NCBI GenBank assembly: GCA_015680685.1
Contig: MNCI01008582.1
Coordinates: 362,388-426,387 of the forward strand
Direction: 5' to 3'
Source: Gnetum montanum
Lineage: Eukaryota; Streptophyta; Gnetopsida; Gnetales; Gnetaceae
Length of the DNA stretch: 64,000 nt
In this document: in pieces, positions 46,465-58,904 of the stretch
Position numbering within the stretch: position 1 is the first letter of the stretch
Layout: every line of letters starts with the position of its first letter
Notes under the pieces: model-generated
The model's input: the letters and a program-made list of their open reading frames with translations, nothing else
Told to the model about the DNA's origin: nothing
Databases searched by the model: none
Position numbers and translations under genes: made by a program

Positions 46465-48990
46465 ATGTCTTCTTCTTCTCATAAAAGCACTTCACCACCT
46501 AGGGATCACACAAGAGACCGTCGGCAGTCTAACACACATAACCAAGAATCGCCAGTTCCTCAACAATATCGGGCAGTGTATACTCATCATGATGAGTATA
46601 TACCTGGTTTTACTTTTATCCTCCATCAGGATGAACAACTACACTGGAGAGACCTACAAGGTAACATAATGTTACCTCTGGATTGGGTAGTCCCTAACAT
46701 GCTTCTTCGTGCTATTGCACAGATAGGCATGACGGAATTATACACTGAATACGTTGCAAAAGATTATGATATAAGGGATTACCATCCCACAGAAGCGCAA
46801 CGTCAATGGGACTTGTGGCAAAAGAGTCACCACACATTGTTGAAGGACAAAGACCCCCGTAATGCTTCACCCATCATAAGAGAAGTTAAGGGTGGTGAAC
46901 CTATCTCAATAGGTTCTCCACAAAATGATGTTCCCCCTCCTCACGATGGTGAGGAGGTAGGTTATCAGAACCTACACTCCACGATTCACAACCCTGGTTT
47001 TAATTCCCATGAACACCAAGTGTTCAATGAGGGGACACAAACACAAGATAAGGGCGAGCGTTCTAATCATCATCACGATCGGGTTCGAGATCACCAAAAA
47101 GAAGGTAGGAGACATCATCAGGGCGATGGCTCTCCTTCTTCTTCCCCTTCATCACATCATTCACCCTCTCCTTCCACATTAGGATGCAGTCACAAAGAGC
47201 ACAACCATGAGGATAAGGGTAAGGATAAGCAAAATAAGAGACCTCAATGAGAGAGTCGAGAGCAAGGATGAGGGTATTGTAGAGAATCAAGGCATGAAAG
47301 AAGGAAAAGTAGGGAACCACATAGGCATCATAGACGTCATAAGAGAGATGATCACGATGAGCCCCTACTTGCCACCCGAAGTATGTTAGACATTACGAAG
47401 GCTATGATAATACCTACAAGGCACCAAAAAGATAGCCAGATCAAGAGACTAGACATGAATAATATCCCACAATTTGAGGGGGAATACAATGCTGATCCGC
47501 AGAATCACTTACAGGAATTCCACGATGCCTACACCTTGCAAAATATTGAAAACGAGTGGCAGAAACTAAAGTTGTTTCCTAGGACACTCATAAAAGAAGC
47601 AGAGAGTTGGTACCAGTCCTTAGAACTGGAAACCATTAGGAGATGGAGTACGATGTTATAATTGTTCAACGATAAATACCAAATGTACTCCAGAGTGTCC
47701 AACTTGCGTATGCAGATCCAAGGATGGAAGCAGGGTAATCATGAACCCTTGGATGCCACCATGGGCTGATATTACGCATTGCTACATCGTTGTCCAAGCC
47801 ATGGTTATGCACAATAGGATCAACTCCTCCACCTTGTAGATGGGCTAAGACATGAAACTAGGAGAACCCTTGGGACATATGCCCAAGGGAGATTATCTAA
47901 ACTTAGGTCCCATGAAATTCATCAATGGTTGGAGTAAGTAGCTAAAGAAGAAGGGGAGCTACAGAAAAGAGAAAGCATGGAAGAGTACAACCACAATCCT
48001 TCCCTCCGAAAGAGGGGAGTGAGATTCTTCAATGAAGAGGATGAGTCACCACTCGAAGAGTTGGTGAATAGAAAAACCTTTCTACTTCAGATATTAACAA
48101 AGGAAGTGTCGGCTAAGGTAGATGAAATATGGAGCTCCTTAGATAGCAAAATTGAAACTGTCCTGAAAATCGTAGAGGAGTCTAAGGAGGAATGAAGTAG
48201 TGACCATGGTAAGAAAAAGTAGAGAGATTCAAGCCATGCACGTGACAAGGGTAAGGGAAAAATGACTATCACTGATGAAGTTGTGGATTCGAATACAGAC
48301 AATGACGATGGATGTGAGATCTACCAATATGACCATCCTAAAGGATGTTTCCTAATAATCTCACATCTACAAGAGTCTGAGGTGTATGCACTCAACACAA
48401 GACTTAACAGACGATAAGCACCCTGAAGGTTACCTTATCCCCAAGGTAACCTAAGGTAGTTCCACCAACCATTAATGTACTATCCCAGTGGAACTCTACC
48501 ACAACCTATCGAGCAACATCAATAGTGGCAACACCCACAGTCATGGGGGATGCCACCACCTAGACAACAATACCCTTACCGGCAACCAAATCCTTATGGC
48601 TACTATGTGCAGCAGCCAGTTTCTCCAAGTGACTCTATGGGTCACACAACCCCACAACGTCACTACCAAGTTTAGGAGTATTTTAGGACTCCTTCTCCTC
48701 TAGGAGACACACCATATGCATGCCATCCTTTGAATCCATCCGTTGCTCTTACACTGATAGTTCCACTATCACCCACTCCAATGATGCAAGGGGAACTCCC
48801 CACTCAACCGCAACAACGTAATGCTATGAGAGCTGTAAACCTTCAACCCACTGTTGGTTCTAACAACTATACAAAGAGAAGAGCTTTCTTCAAAACCAGA
48901 AGTCCAAATAAGCTCTCACAACCACAAACAGTTGAGTCTATGATCACTTCTCCAACAAATAAGGCTTCAGAGCTCCCTTCAAATAAACAA
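46465..48990 (+). pseudogene. Element B gag
   Basis: The first 261 codons are fully open (46465-47250): SSSSHKSTSPPRDHTRDRRQ, then YIPGFTFILHQDEQLHWRDL, WVVPNMLLRAIAQIGMTELY, and a Ser/His-rich end. After a TGA at 47248 the same frame continues through ESRHERRKSREPHRHHRRHK (basic), the gag core (47383-47900: MNNIPQFEGEYNADPQNHLQ, EWQKLKLFPRTLIKEAESWY), a charged hinge, CEIYQYDHPKGCF (the first C-x2-C has become C-x2-Y) and a Pro/Gln/Tyr-rich tail. No net frameshift occurs from 46465 to the protease. Better preserved than in element A. Confidence 0.92.
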
Positions 48991-49449
48991 CAGAGCTCAA
49001 CGCACACGGTTATGTTAACATATACTGTTACTGACTAGATCATAGTGGGCCACCTTCCCAAGAAATTATTTGATCCTGGAAGCCCCATAATTTATCTCCA
49101 AGTCACTGGGAATGAACCTCATAAGGCTCTTCTTAACTTAGATTCCAGAGTCAACTTAATCTCACAAGAAATGTATAAAGCCTGGAACCTACCTCCACTC
49201 TAGAAGAGCAATATTCAACTAGAGCTAGCTGACCAGTCCATCACCATTCCCTTGGGATTGGTGGAGGACATCATTACCATTGTGTATGGTTGGTCATACC
49301 CAGCTGATTTCCTAGTGATAGAAGTCAATAGTGACAAAGGGTACTTCCTGATAATAATGAAAAGGGCATGGCTGAGCATAATAGATGCATGCCTAGGAAT
49401 CCGTGATCTTTCCCTGATATATCTAAGGAAAAAATTTATGGAAAGATAG
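48991..49449 (+). pseudogene. Element B protease
   Basis: Same frame as gag. NLDSRVNLISQEMYKAW-like text at 49135-49185: the region that is DLGSG in A reads LDSRV here, so the active-site glycine is lost. It continues GLVEDIITIVYGWSY, then YFLIIMKRAWLSIIDACLG, where the conserved GR of LLGRPWL is KR. It ends at 49449 near LRKKFMER. Not functional. Confidence 0.8.
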
Positions 49450-49759
49450 AGAAGAAGAAGGTTCCATGCATCACATATAGTGACTCAGAGGGTGATGACA
49501 TGGAGGAATGCTCAGCATTTCCTGCATGTAACCGGTGTGCACCAGAGGATAACATACAAATGTGCCTATATGTAGCAACCACATAACAAGAGAACACCCA
49601 ATGGTTGATAGCTAATCAGGAGAGTAGCCCACCAACATGCATGGAACGAACTAGGGGAACAACTCATGCCCACAACAAAGGCATAGATACATTGGAGTAT
49701 GAGCATCGCCGACTTTCACCCCTTAACCTAAAAACATCAATTGGGAGAAGTTGGACACT

Positions 49760-49815
49760 TCTAAAAAATTCAAATAGGTGTTCATTAGTTTGAATCTCTC
49801 CCTTTCCATTTATTC
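49760..49815 (+). other. Element B internal deletion junction
   Basis: Up to about 49770 the sequence follows element A near 33120-33150 (TTGGGAGAAGTTGGA against CTGGGGGAAGTTGGA). From about 49795 it follows element A near 36010 (the ATTCATGGGGGAGA region). The intervening RT-RNase H-integrase segment of about 2.86 kb is absent. No obvious direct repeat is visible at the ends by eye. Confidence 0.8.
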
Positions 49816-51713
49816 ATGGGGGAGATGGCCACCTATGTTCATCATTTGGAGCCCTCAGTTTCTTTTTAATTTTTTGTTTTACACATTTTTGTTTTACAAT
49901 TTCTTTAACTCTTCTTTTTTTTTGTTTTACAACATCATTCATACTTTTCCATTTACTTGTGTGTTTGTCTATTTTGTTTTATTTTGTTAAGTTTGTCACC
50001 CAATAAGTGCTATTAAATGATGGTATGAACTATTTTCTACTGGTTGCTAATGTTTGGCTTTTACCTTTAAGATTATGATGTTGATACTAAAGTATGGTTC
50101 TTTTGATATGACAGGCAATGAGTCCACTTCATCCATACATCCACAAATTTCTATGGTGTCTCTTAGCTTGGAACTATATAGTCACCTTTCTAAATAAGAA
50201 CTATAACGAATGGGTGACTGGGTATTTCTCAAACTAAGGAAGGACTCATAGAATGAAAAGGATGTGACTTCAAGGGAACTTGATGCATTTTTGGTGGCCA
50301 TTCTCTTTGGTGCTTGGATGTTTTCTTCTTGAGTTTTTTTACCATTTCAACGTTACTCAATTATCAGGAAGCTGAGCAAATAAAAATCACAAAGTCTTTG
50401 CATGGTGTGGTTCTCACACATAAACACATAAAACATTAAAAAAAAGAGTGAGCATTCAAAGCACACCCCTTAGATGGAATAATCATTTGGGCTACAAGCA
50501 CTGGTTATGGAACTAAAATAAACATGTTCCCTCTAACTAAGGCCCTTCTCGCTTCCCATTCTCTCCTCTTTCACTTCGTCAAAATGGTGGTGGCTCTTTG
50601 GGGGATGCATTCTTGTTACCTCAAGAGGATGGGTCATCCGAATGTATTAATGTGAAGTTACTAGATGTGGTTTGTTGAGGCCAGATTTGGAATGGGATCT
50701 ACTAAGTCACATTAATCATTGAAATACACATGGGGTTGTACACCACCTTGTTCTTGGGATTCCATTCCATTCTCTTCTCTCTATCCTTCTCTCCATTGTT
50801 CACCTCATTTTTGGTTGTATCATTAGTGTATATTTTGGTTGATGCATTGTTTTCTTGTTGGTAAATTTTGGTGGTTAAGACCTTAACTCTTATTCCAAAT
50901 GACATTCCTAGAGCCTACAGACTCTTTGAATGTGGGTTTATTAGGGCATTAAGGGCATGAGCCTGCTTTGGGGAGGACCCACTGGCATTCCTACTTGGTA
51001 CACCAGTTAAATTCTTTCCCTTAACATTTTTGCAATCCACTCTATTTTTTTCATTTCCATCTTGACATCCATTTCATCGACGTTATAGTTGTCTCTTTTT
51101 CTCCATCTTTCATGTTCTTTATTCTTTCTCCATTCGATCGCTACCAAAGGTTCGCTCTTAGTCATGGGGGTCCGAACCTAATTTTTTCAATTTTCTCCTA
51201 ACCCCTACACCTTCAGTAGTCACCATGAATATATCTCCAGACCCGTATCAGCCATACCATAACTCAGCCAATGGACCTTTCACCAAAGCAAGGTATCAAC
51301 TGCATTGTGATTCATTTACCCTTGCTAATATAAGGATTTTGTTATGTGTGCAGAGGGCAATCATACAACAATGGATTGGATTTGGAGGGAACACTTGGAA
51401 TGGATCAGTGCTAAAGCAGCTATGCAAGGAACAAGATCGATGGTGCATTTATGGATAAATAACGAAGGGCACAATCTTGGCATTGGCAACAGCAGACTTC
51501 TTCTCTCTTCTCTCTTCTCTCTTAGCTACCAAATAAGGCTCGATGTCAAATGTATAAGGTGTTCACTCTTGTTTTCATGAACACCAGTTTTTTCATGTTC
51601 TGTAATGATGATCCATTCACATGTCGTCCCATTCACCATTAGTTCCATTCAAGTTAATAATCCCATACCTTCCCAATATTTTGTAAGGAACTCAAGGACA
51701 AGTTTTTATTCAG
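49816..51713 (+). other. Element B 3' region
   Basis: Collinear with 36030-37919 of element A, with no coherent ORF. It includes ATGGGGGAGA at 49816 and CATGGGGGTCC near 51163, both resembling the purine tract. Confidence 0.7.
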
Positions 51714-51724
51714 TCATGGGGGTA
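51714..51724 (+). other. Element B polypurine tract
   Basis: CATGGGGGTA directly before the 3' LTR. Confidence 0.75.
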
Positions 51725-52565
51725 TGATGGAAAGCGATATCGCATGGGCCGCGATATCGCATACACAATGTATCGTACACAATATCATGTCATTCCCGCG
51801 ATATCACATACGCGATATCGCGGTCCGCCACCATTTCTATAAATAAGAAGTGCCTCTCCCTTGTTTCTAATATAGATCTAGATCCTTAGTGAAACTCTGG
51901 CAGTTTTACCTCTCCAGAGATAGAATAATTTCCATGTGCCCATAGTAGGAGTCCTAAAGTGAACGGATCTTTATTCAAGAAAATATTGTACCTTAGCACA
52001 AGTTTGTGTACAGAAATAAAAACAAACTTTTTGGATAAACCTTGCAGTGCATGGACTAAGCTAAATAGGACTTTATTTATTGTTATTTATTTTTCATCAT
52101 TTAAATGCTTTATTAGTTAATTAAATCCTCTCAACCCTTCTCTCCTAGTTAAGTGCATTCAGTACGACCGCTTCAACCACGTGCGTTACACCTGGTAATT
52201 CCAACAACGAATAGCGTTTGGTAATCCCAGAAGGTTGCATTAGCTCAGGATGTGAATGGTAAGTGGGAACAGATACTGATGCTAGGTTAATTAAGGCTTA
52301 GTTAGTTAAAGTTAGTTACTTAGTCTCTTCACCCTTCACCTCATTAGCATAGGCGATAAAACAAAAAAGATATAAAAATTACATACCTCAGACTTACTTA
52401 ACCATATAACCGTGACAACTACAAGTAAGTCTGGGAAGACAATGAATGATTAACCTTAAGTGTTCCATAAGGCGTATAGGCACTTAGTCTACGGAGTTCA
52501 ACAGGATCGCACGTGTAACGCTCATATTCGTATGGTTGAGTGTAGGGGTACCTCGCCACTCATCA
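51725..52565 (+). mobile_element. Element B 3' LTR
   Basis: 841 bp, starts TGATGGAAAGC and ends CTCATCA. U3 has about six palindromes (51734-51821), of which three are perfect GCGATATCGC (51734, 51751, 51812). TATA box at 51838-51845. Followed by TTGAC. Confidence 0.95.
51734..51821. promoter_or_regulatory. GCGATATCGC palindrome array, best-preserved copy
   Basis: Perfect copies at 51734-51743, 51751-51760 and 51812-51821, with decayed ones at about 51766, 51778 and 51798. The array ends 16 bp before the TATA box. Confidence 0.65.
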
Positions 52566-52570
52566 TTGAC
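52566..52570. repeat. Target-site duplication of element B, right copy (TTGAC)
   Basis: Identical to 45535-45539. From 52571 to 54245 I see no supportable gene; the only hint is a B-box-like GGTTCAATTCC at 53225. Confidence 0.95.
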
Positions 52571-55487
52571 ATAAATGAAAATTAAAGCTTAAACAATACA
52601 ATGAAAAAGTTAAGAATAGGATATCAAATAATAAATGAGTTAGAGTCTAAAAATTTAAGAATGATTCCAAATTCAAATGGAAAAAGTGATGGATTCAAAT
52701 TTAAATAATAATAAGCTTTACTCCTCTTAAAAAGAAGAAAACAAAAGATTAGATAACTAGGTACAAAATCATGAAAGAAATTTTGTTAAATAAGAAGGGC
52801 ATCTTGAAGGAAGAAATTTGGAAGAAACAATAATCAAGGAATTTATTTCTTGAATTCCAAAACTATACTAGTTTTGAATCCTCTCTAGATTCATCATGAG
52901 TAGAACTAAATAATAAGAAAGGAAAAGGTTATTTATATGTAAGCTTTCAAAAGTTAGTCATATTATTATAATTACATATTATAGAGTCAAATAACACTAA
53001 TTTTAATTATTGTAAAATTAGTAATTTATTATTATTACTAAAGAGGACATATATATTAGAAAAGGCCCTTTTAATAAGGTTTTTTAATGCTTAAGGATAA
53101 AGGTTAATGATCGCCATATAGTAATGAGGAATGGTCAAGAGCAATAGAGATAAGAGCAACTAGTACCACTTATAGGCAATCTCTTGAGCAAAGCTTCCAC
53201 TATCATGATCTGCATAGAGGCAAGGGTTCAATTCCCAAAGAGTAGAAAATAATTACTCAAGATTCCATAGGAGCATGAAAGAGCTTCTCTCAAGCCAAGG
53301 AATGGTGTCTAAGGACATAAAGCTCAAACACAAGTTAGAATGACCAACAAAAATAATCAAACATAAAATAATATAATCAAAATAGCAATATGACAACAAT
53401 AAATATAAGTATTACATAGTAATTAACAAATCCAAAAGTTAATAAAATAATAATCTTCAATGTGTAGAAACTAATTATGATCATACAATCCACTAACTTA
53501 GCCTACTAATTTGTGAATTGGAAGTAATGGTGGAGATTGTCCACTACCTTGGTTGCATGGACAACTTACTATCTAACACAATAAATTTGTGAGCTACTCA
53601 CTACCTCATCCAATAGGCTTATAAGCTAGTGATGCAAATAATGGGCTTTGTCAACTTATAGGCTAAGTGATCTTAGTTGGTGGGCTAAGTGATATGATAG
53701 AATGAATATTTTTTAGAGAGATGTTAGTATAAATACAACACAAACAAACACTCATTAGATAAACATTAAATACCAAATAACTCATAAAAAAATATCTTAG
53801 TGAGGTTGTTGTACCCATTCTTAACTTTTTAGGGCATTCTAGAAGCATGTTGTATTAGGTGCCATCTTTCCTAAGTGTACCAACAACAAAAATAATGGAA
53901 ATGATTAATTTTTGTAACATCAAAAATAAGCAAAGGCATAGAAAACTCCACAATGACAAAGATGAAGATCATATCATGCATATACACAAACAAAAAACAT
54001 TAGAAAAATCATCAATTAAGATCAAGGATAGTTCGTAATCAAGATAAATTCAAAAATTATTTAAAGGCATACTCATGAAAGCCCAAATGTAATGGATGAA
54101 ATTTCTTATCAAGCATATTTAAGGATGAAGAAAACTTGGTTAGAAAACTTCACTTGTAAGACATAGATTACGTTTTAGTTCCTTATTTTCTCCCATATAC
54201 TCCAACACACATTTTTTCTCTCTATTGCATGATTAAGGTTTGTGGTGTAACACCCCAATATTTAAAACCTAGAACCTTTGCTTTACTATTTATTTGCATA
54301 TGCTTGGTTCATTAGTATAAGGTCTTATTTTAATATAATATGGGATGCTGGAATCTAAAATAATTATAATATAGGTACACCCCAAGATATATTGTCCAAT
54401 TAGAACTTTATAACTCAACATTACCTACCAAAATCAAAAATCAAACTCAATATATAATATGATCTAATATTATATTGTATATTGCTAGTAATTTATACTA
54501 ATATATTGTAATATCCTTCTTTTATGCTTATTGAGAATAAAACTTCAGGTCTCTTGGATTGAATGATATTTGTTATATGCTTATGGTTATGCATCTTGAG
54601 GTTTTGAATCCTTGACTCTTTACATATATGTATTTTGATACATTGGTATTTTATTATTCTTTTTATAACATCTCATCCCTTGTTAAAGGTTGAGTTGTAC
54701 TATATTAATAATGTAATTAATATTCAAATGAAAGGGTGCCTCATTATGAAGACTTATGGAGCTAACAATGGTGGGAGCCATGTGAAGCAAGACAAGAAGG
54801 GATTGATCGCCTCTTTGATCTTGTGGCCTAATTGTGGTGGCAATGCTAGATTGCCTCTAAGAGTCCTAAGTATTATAGGAAGATAACCCCCAAGGTCATT
54901 TGATAGTATATCCAAATAATTTCATTAGTTAAGTCTACTATTTTTTTCTCCTATTAATTCGAAGTGCCAGTTCTTTCATCTCTCATGTGCATTTATTGAG
55001 TTATTCATGGAAATATATGATGATTATATGAAATGAACAAACCTAATTATTGACATCCAAGAATGATATGTCACACTTTTATTCTTTTGAATTTATTTTC
55101 TAATTATTTACTAACTCTTGTTGCTTTTAAGATAGACACATTGGATGAATGCTGGTGATCCATTACTGGTAATTTTTATTTATTCAATTCATATATTTAT
55201 ATTGTTTTGAAGTCTTTGGAATATAATATAAGAACATGATCTAAAGGCATGTTATATATTTAATTAGGATTTACTTCAGTTGTTTTCTTATTTTATCTTT
55301 GGGTATTAAAACCCCATTCTTGGGCTATGTGGGCTTATTCTAATATTTCTTAGTGACTTAAACCCATGACATAGCTATTAATGGACCATTTGAACCCTTT
55401 TATGCATACATGTGACTAGATCTTAGAATCAAATTGCTATTCTTAAAATTGCCCAAACCCTATTTTATGTTGGCATCAATAGTGCAT

Positions 55488-55535
55488 CTCTCTCTCTCTC
55501 TCTCTCTACACCCACACCCACACCCACACACACAA
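55488..55535. repeat. Compound microsatellite (TC)n-(ACACCC)n
   Basis: About ten TC units run straight into three to four ACACCC units and a short (AC)n. Confidence 0.9.
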
Positions 55536-55586
55536 AAAGTCAAGTTAATGATAATGATTATTTTTTTTAATAGCATTCTTTGCATC

Positions 55587-55781
55587 ATGGCCCCCAATTT
55601 CCAATCTTGTTCCAAGGAGCTTCAAGATGGTTTCTTCTCTTCCAACCCTTCTTACATGTGTCTCATGCAAAGCTTACACGATGCTTTGGAAGTAATCAAA
55701 AAGAAGCTAAACGAAGAATTAACAGTAGATGAAAAGATTATTCCTTTAGGTATTTCATTTCATGTTTTGGCAACTAAATAG
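55587..55781 (+). CDS. Short open frame inside the putative LTR
   Basis: 65 codons from an ATG to a TAG: MAPNFQSCSKELQDGFFSSN, then SYMCLMQSLHDALEVIKKKL and ELTVDEKIIPLGISFHVLAT. The composition looks more protein-like than its surroundings. It may be captured sequence or chance. I do not recognise it. From 56049 to 57400 nothing is supportable. Confidence 0.2.
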   Translation: MAPNFQSCSKELQDGFFSSNPSYMCLMQSLHDALEVIKKKLNEELTVDEKIIPLGISFHVLATK

Positions 55782-57409
55782 ATTTTATATTTTGGCTATG
55801 AATATGGATTTTTCCATGGAACTCTAGTGTAATTATGTAATGAGGCCTAAAAAGTACTAATGTGCTTAATGTGAACTTTGAGTGGTTTCCAAGTTGTTAA
55901 GCTTTCTATGTTAATACATATCCTTATATGATTTGATAAGTGTTTAAAGTGCTTAAGGATTTATTAAGTGGTTAATTTTACTCTTCACATACCTCATGGA
56001 TGGTTAAGTTTAATTAATTTTTTAAGTATGGTATTTGGGGGTGTGACATGAAGTTTTTTTCTTTTTTGGCTTAAATAGGCAAACTTAGGATCTCTGAATT
56101 AGGATTGGAAAATAAAATCTAAATGTACTTCTTCAAGAAGTCATGTTTAGCTAGTCAAAAAAACACCTTACATGTCTTTTCACAATGGTTTGTCATCCTT
56201 ACCAAATGATCATTTGATGGAGCATAATTAATGAATTGAACAAACACATAAAATATATTTTTTTGAAAAACAAGGAAGATACCACTTTGTTCAACATTAA
56301 TTAGAGAGATAGAGATTTGCAAATCTTTAACTTTCTTCAAATTTTAATTTTGAACTTTTTCAAAACCATGATAATTGAGAGTATATTAATAACTTGTGAG
56401 TGATTGAGAGTAAAATAATGGAGTGAATGTGAGTGGTTGAGTGAACTAAGAGTAGAAAATGATTAGGGAGAGTCTTAAATTTGTGGCCACAAGGCCTTTA
56501 TTTGAGCATCATGCTTTAATCTTGAATCATCATCTCATCATCTAGTCATTACAATGTGATAAGAGCCTTCTACTTATATGATATCATAGGGATCTAATTA
56601 CATGCATAGTGCTAAATTAATTTGTAATTAAGAATTGAAAAGTTAAGAGTTTTGAAAAGTATTTTTGGCCATTATCCTTTCCATATGCCCATCAAATACT
56701 TTACAAAATTAATTTTGGAAAGGCATGCACCTACATCTTCTTTCATGAAATTTAACTTTTTAATTAAAATGCAACAACAAAGGAAACATTAAAAAACATT
56801 TTCTAAGGTTTATAAGGACCTTATTAATTAATTAATTAACTTTTCATTTTCTACCCTTATGTAGCCAACTTTTCCAACACACTCAATTGAATACATTTTT
56901 ATTAAGGGCTTGTCATCATCATTAGTTAGTTATTTAATGATAGATGATTATTGAATTGAATGAATGTAGTAAATGTATGCTACCAAAGGACAACACAATT
57001 GTTCGCTCAATCAAATATATCTTTCATATACTTTGTCAAAGAGAATTCATCCATCATCAAATGACCAATTGATAAAGGATGATCGTTGAATTAAATGAAC
57101 ACATCAAATGCATTATACCAAAAATCAATAAATTGGAGCACTAAATCAAAAGCGTCTAATTGATTGGTCATGTTTGATTTTAGTGTGTCAAAGAATGGAG
57201 AAACATATTTGTATGGTTGTATGCATGCCTAGTTCAAACAAAAGATATATGATGCTAGCATAAGATCAAAGAAGTTGGTTCGATAAAGAAGGATTAGAGA
57301 TCAAATTATTTCAATGACATTGCTAAAGTTCTAAGTTAGAATGAAAGCTCAATTGAGGAGTCTAGGATTGAAAAGGTCAAGCATCATCTTTTCCCAATTC
57401 CAAATGCAA

Positions 57410-57680
57410 AGAGGACATCCAAGCCAAGAATAAGCAAATATGCAAGCTCCATCTTCCACCCAGAATGGATATCCCAGGCTTTATGGTGAATGTCTAAGAT
57501 GGAGAACATCCAAGCTTGAAGGGTGAACATCCAAGATGGTGACATCCCAACCCAAGAGTGGATGTCCCACTAGAATTAAACCAACTCTCAAGGGGGATGT
57601 CCCAATGTCCCAATCATCCCACCTAAGTCATAGCATTTGCAATGTCAACATCCAAGCCTCGAATGGAATGTTCCAAGTAA
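57410..57680. repeat. Cluster of GGACATCC / GGATGTCC-like words
   Basis: GACATCC, GGATGTCC, GAACATCC and GATATCCC recur about ten times in 260 bp, separated by 20-40 bp of AAGCCAAGA- or AAGCTTGAAG-like text. It recalls the AGACATCT clusters. From 57840 to 58300 nothing further is assignable. Confidence 0.5.
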
Positions 57681-58307
57681 CCATTGGAAGAAATAAAAAA
57701 GTCATTTCTAATCATTTTGCAAACTCCAATTCTTCACAAGACACTTTCTTAGGCGCAAAAGTTATTAAAGTGCGTGCCCAAATCTTCAACAAAATAAGTA
57801 ACCAAGGCAAGCAATGGTTTATCACATTGGAAGCTTGAGCAAGGGTTTACATTGCATAAAGAGTTGGAAGATTGGAAGCTGGTTTGAAAGTTGCACCATC
57901 ACTACTACATCATTCTCCCAAGGCTTGAGTGATTATTGACATGCCTTAATTGGATCCATTGTTCCATATCATTTATTCAATCATTTGAGTGATTTGTTTC
58001 TAGGGCTTGCTGCATGAGTGCCCTAGTGTGAGCATAACTTGCATAAATTTGATTTGGAGAATCATCTCTCCTACACTCCACACTTTGTGGTAATTCTTGA
58101 AAGCTCTACAAAGTGTACATTGCAAAGATTGTGTAGCATCTAAGGACCCACCACAATGGTATCCTTAACCACAACTTAAACTTCAAATGGATTTTAAAGT
58201 GGTAAGCTTTACCACACACATTAGTGAGTGCATTCCATTTGTGAATACACATCTCACCTTTTGTTGAAGGCTTGTAATTCCCCCACCTAATGAAAAATCA
58301 TTGATGA

Positions 58308-58890
58308 TGTAACAACGTTGCCCCGACATTCCCCAACACCCCAAGGAATTCACGAAGATCCAATGGATCTAGGGTGGAAGACCTAGGGAATATGCCTCAA
58401 GCAAGCAAGCATCTCAGAGTGAGTGCAAGCAGAAGCACAGCTTCTTAATGTACATGACCACACACCTCATTGAGGGTAACCAAACTACAAAACGAGAACC
58501 AAGCAAACAAGCACACACACAACCTTGTAGACCACATTGGTGGAAGGGGAGACAATGCACCCACAAGGGAAGGTGCCTCACCCCTAGATCCCTCACAATC
58601 TGGTACAAGGTGTGGCCTAGCACCGCACCAAAACTATCCAGTCTTGGCTGCCTACATATCTACAACCGTCATAGAATCAAGGCCATGTAGTCCTCCACGA
58701 AGAAGAGGGGGAATGAAGAGGACTTAGAAGAGAGTGCAACAGGAGGATGTCCTATTGCTAGCTTGGTACCACCAAGCCGAGGTGGGTTTTGTAACACTTA
58801 AGAGCCACCCAAGGGCACCTCAGAGTGTTCCATGGCCCCCGAACCATGGGGAGAGCCCAAGAGAACCACCATTTTGGGACATCTCTCACA
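58308..58890 (-). mobile_element. Element C 3' LTR (left copy)
   Basis: 583 bp. Plus-strand ends are TGTAACAACG and ATCTCTCACA, so on the minus strand it begins TGTGAGAGAT and ends CGTTGTTACA. Confidence 0.7.
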
Positions 58891-58904
58891 ATCCTCCCCC
58901 ACAC
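58891..58904 (-). other. Element C polypurine tract
   Basis: ATCCTCCCCCACAC on the plus strand, that is GTGTGGGGGAGGAT on the minus strand, directly against the LTR. Confidence 0.7.

Larger units (their letters stand above)
45540..52565 (+). mobile_element. Element B: non-autonomous Athila-like gypsy element
   Basis: 7026 bp with LTRs of 779 and 841 bp, a primer site, gag and protease in one frame, and the 3' region and purine tract found in element A. RT, RNase H and integrase are missing. The 2871-bp length difference from A equals, within error, the missing A segment (about 33150-36010). Perfect TTGAC duplication. LTRs are roughly 93% alike over the part I compared. It would need a relative's enzymes to move. 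Confidence 0.95.
54246..56048 (+). mobile_element. Probable solo LTR of another family (1.8 kb)
   Basis: Starts TGTAACACCCCAATA and ends TATTTGGGGGTGTGACA. The two ends are inverted copies, the TGTxACACCCC pattern of many plant gypsy LTRs. The flanks are TGTGG and TGAAG, which match at only three of five positions, so the duplication is doubtful. No primer site or purine tract is seen beside it. It contains a (TC)n plus (ACACCC)n microsatellite at 55488-55535. Confidence 0.6.

Noticed and set aside
53161-53300. SINE or tRNA around a B-box-like GGTTCAATTCC
   Set aside because: No convincing A box at the right distance, no second copy in the window, and no cloverleaf.
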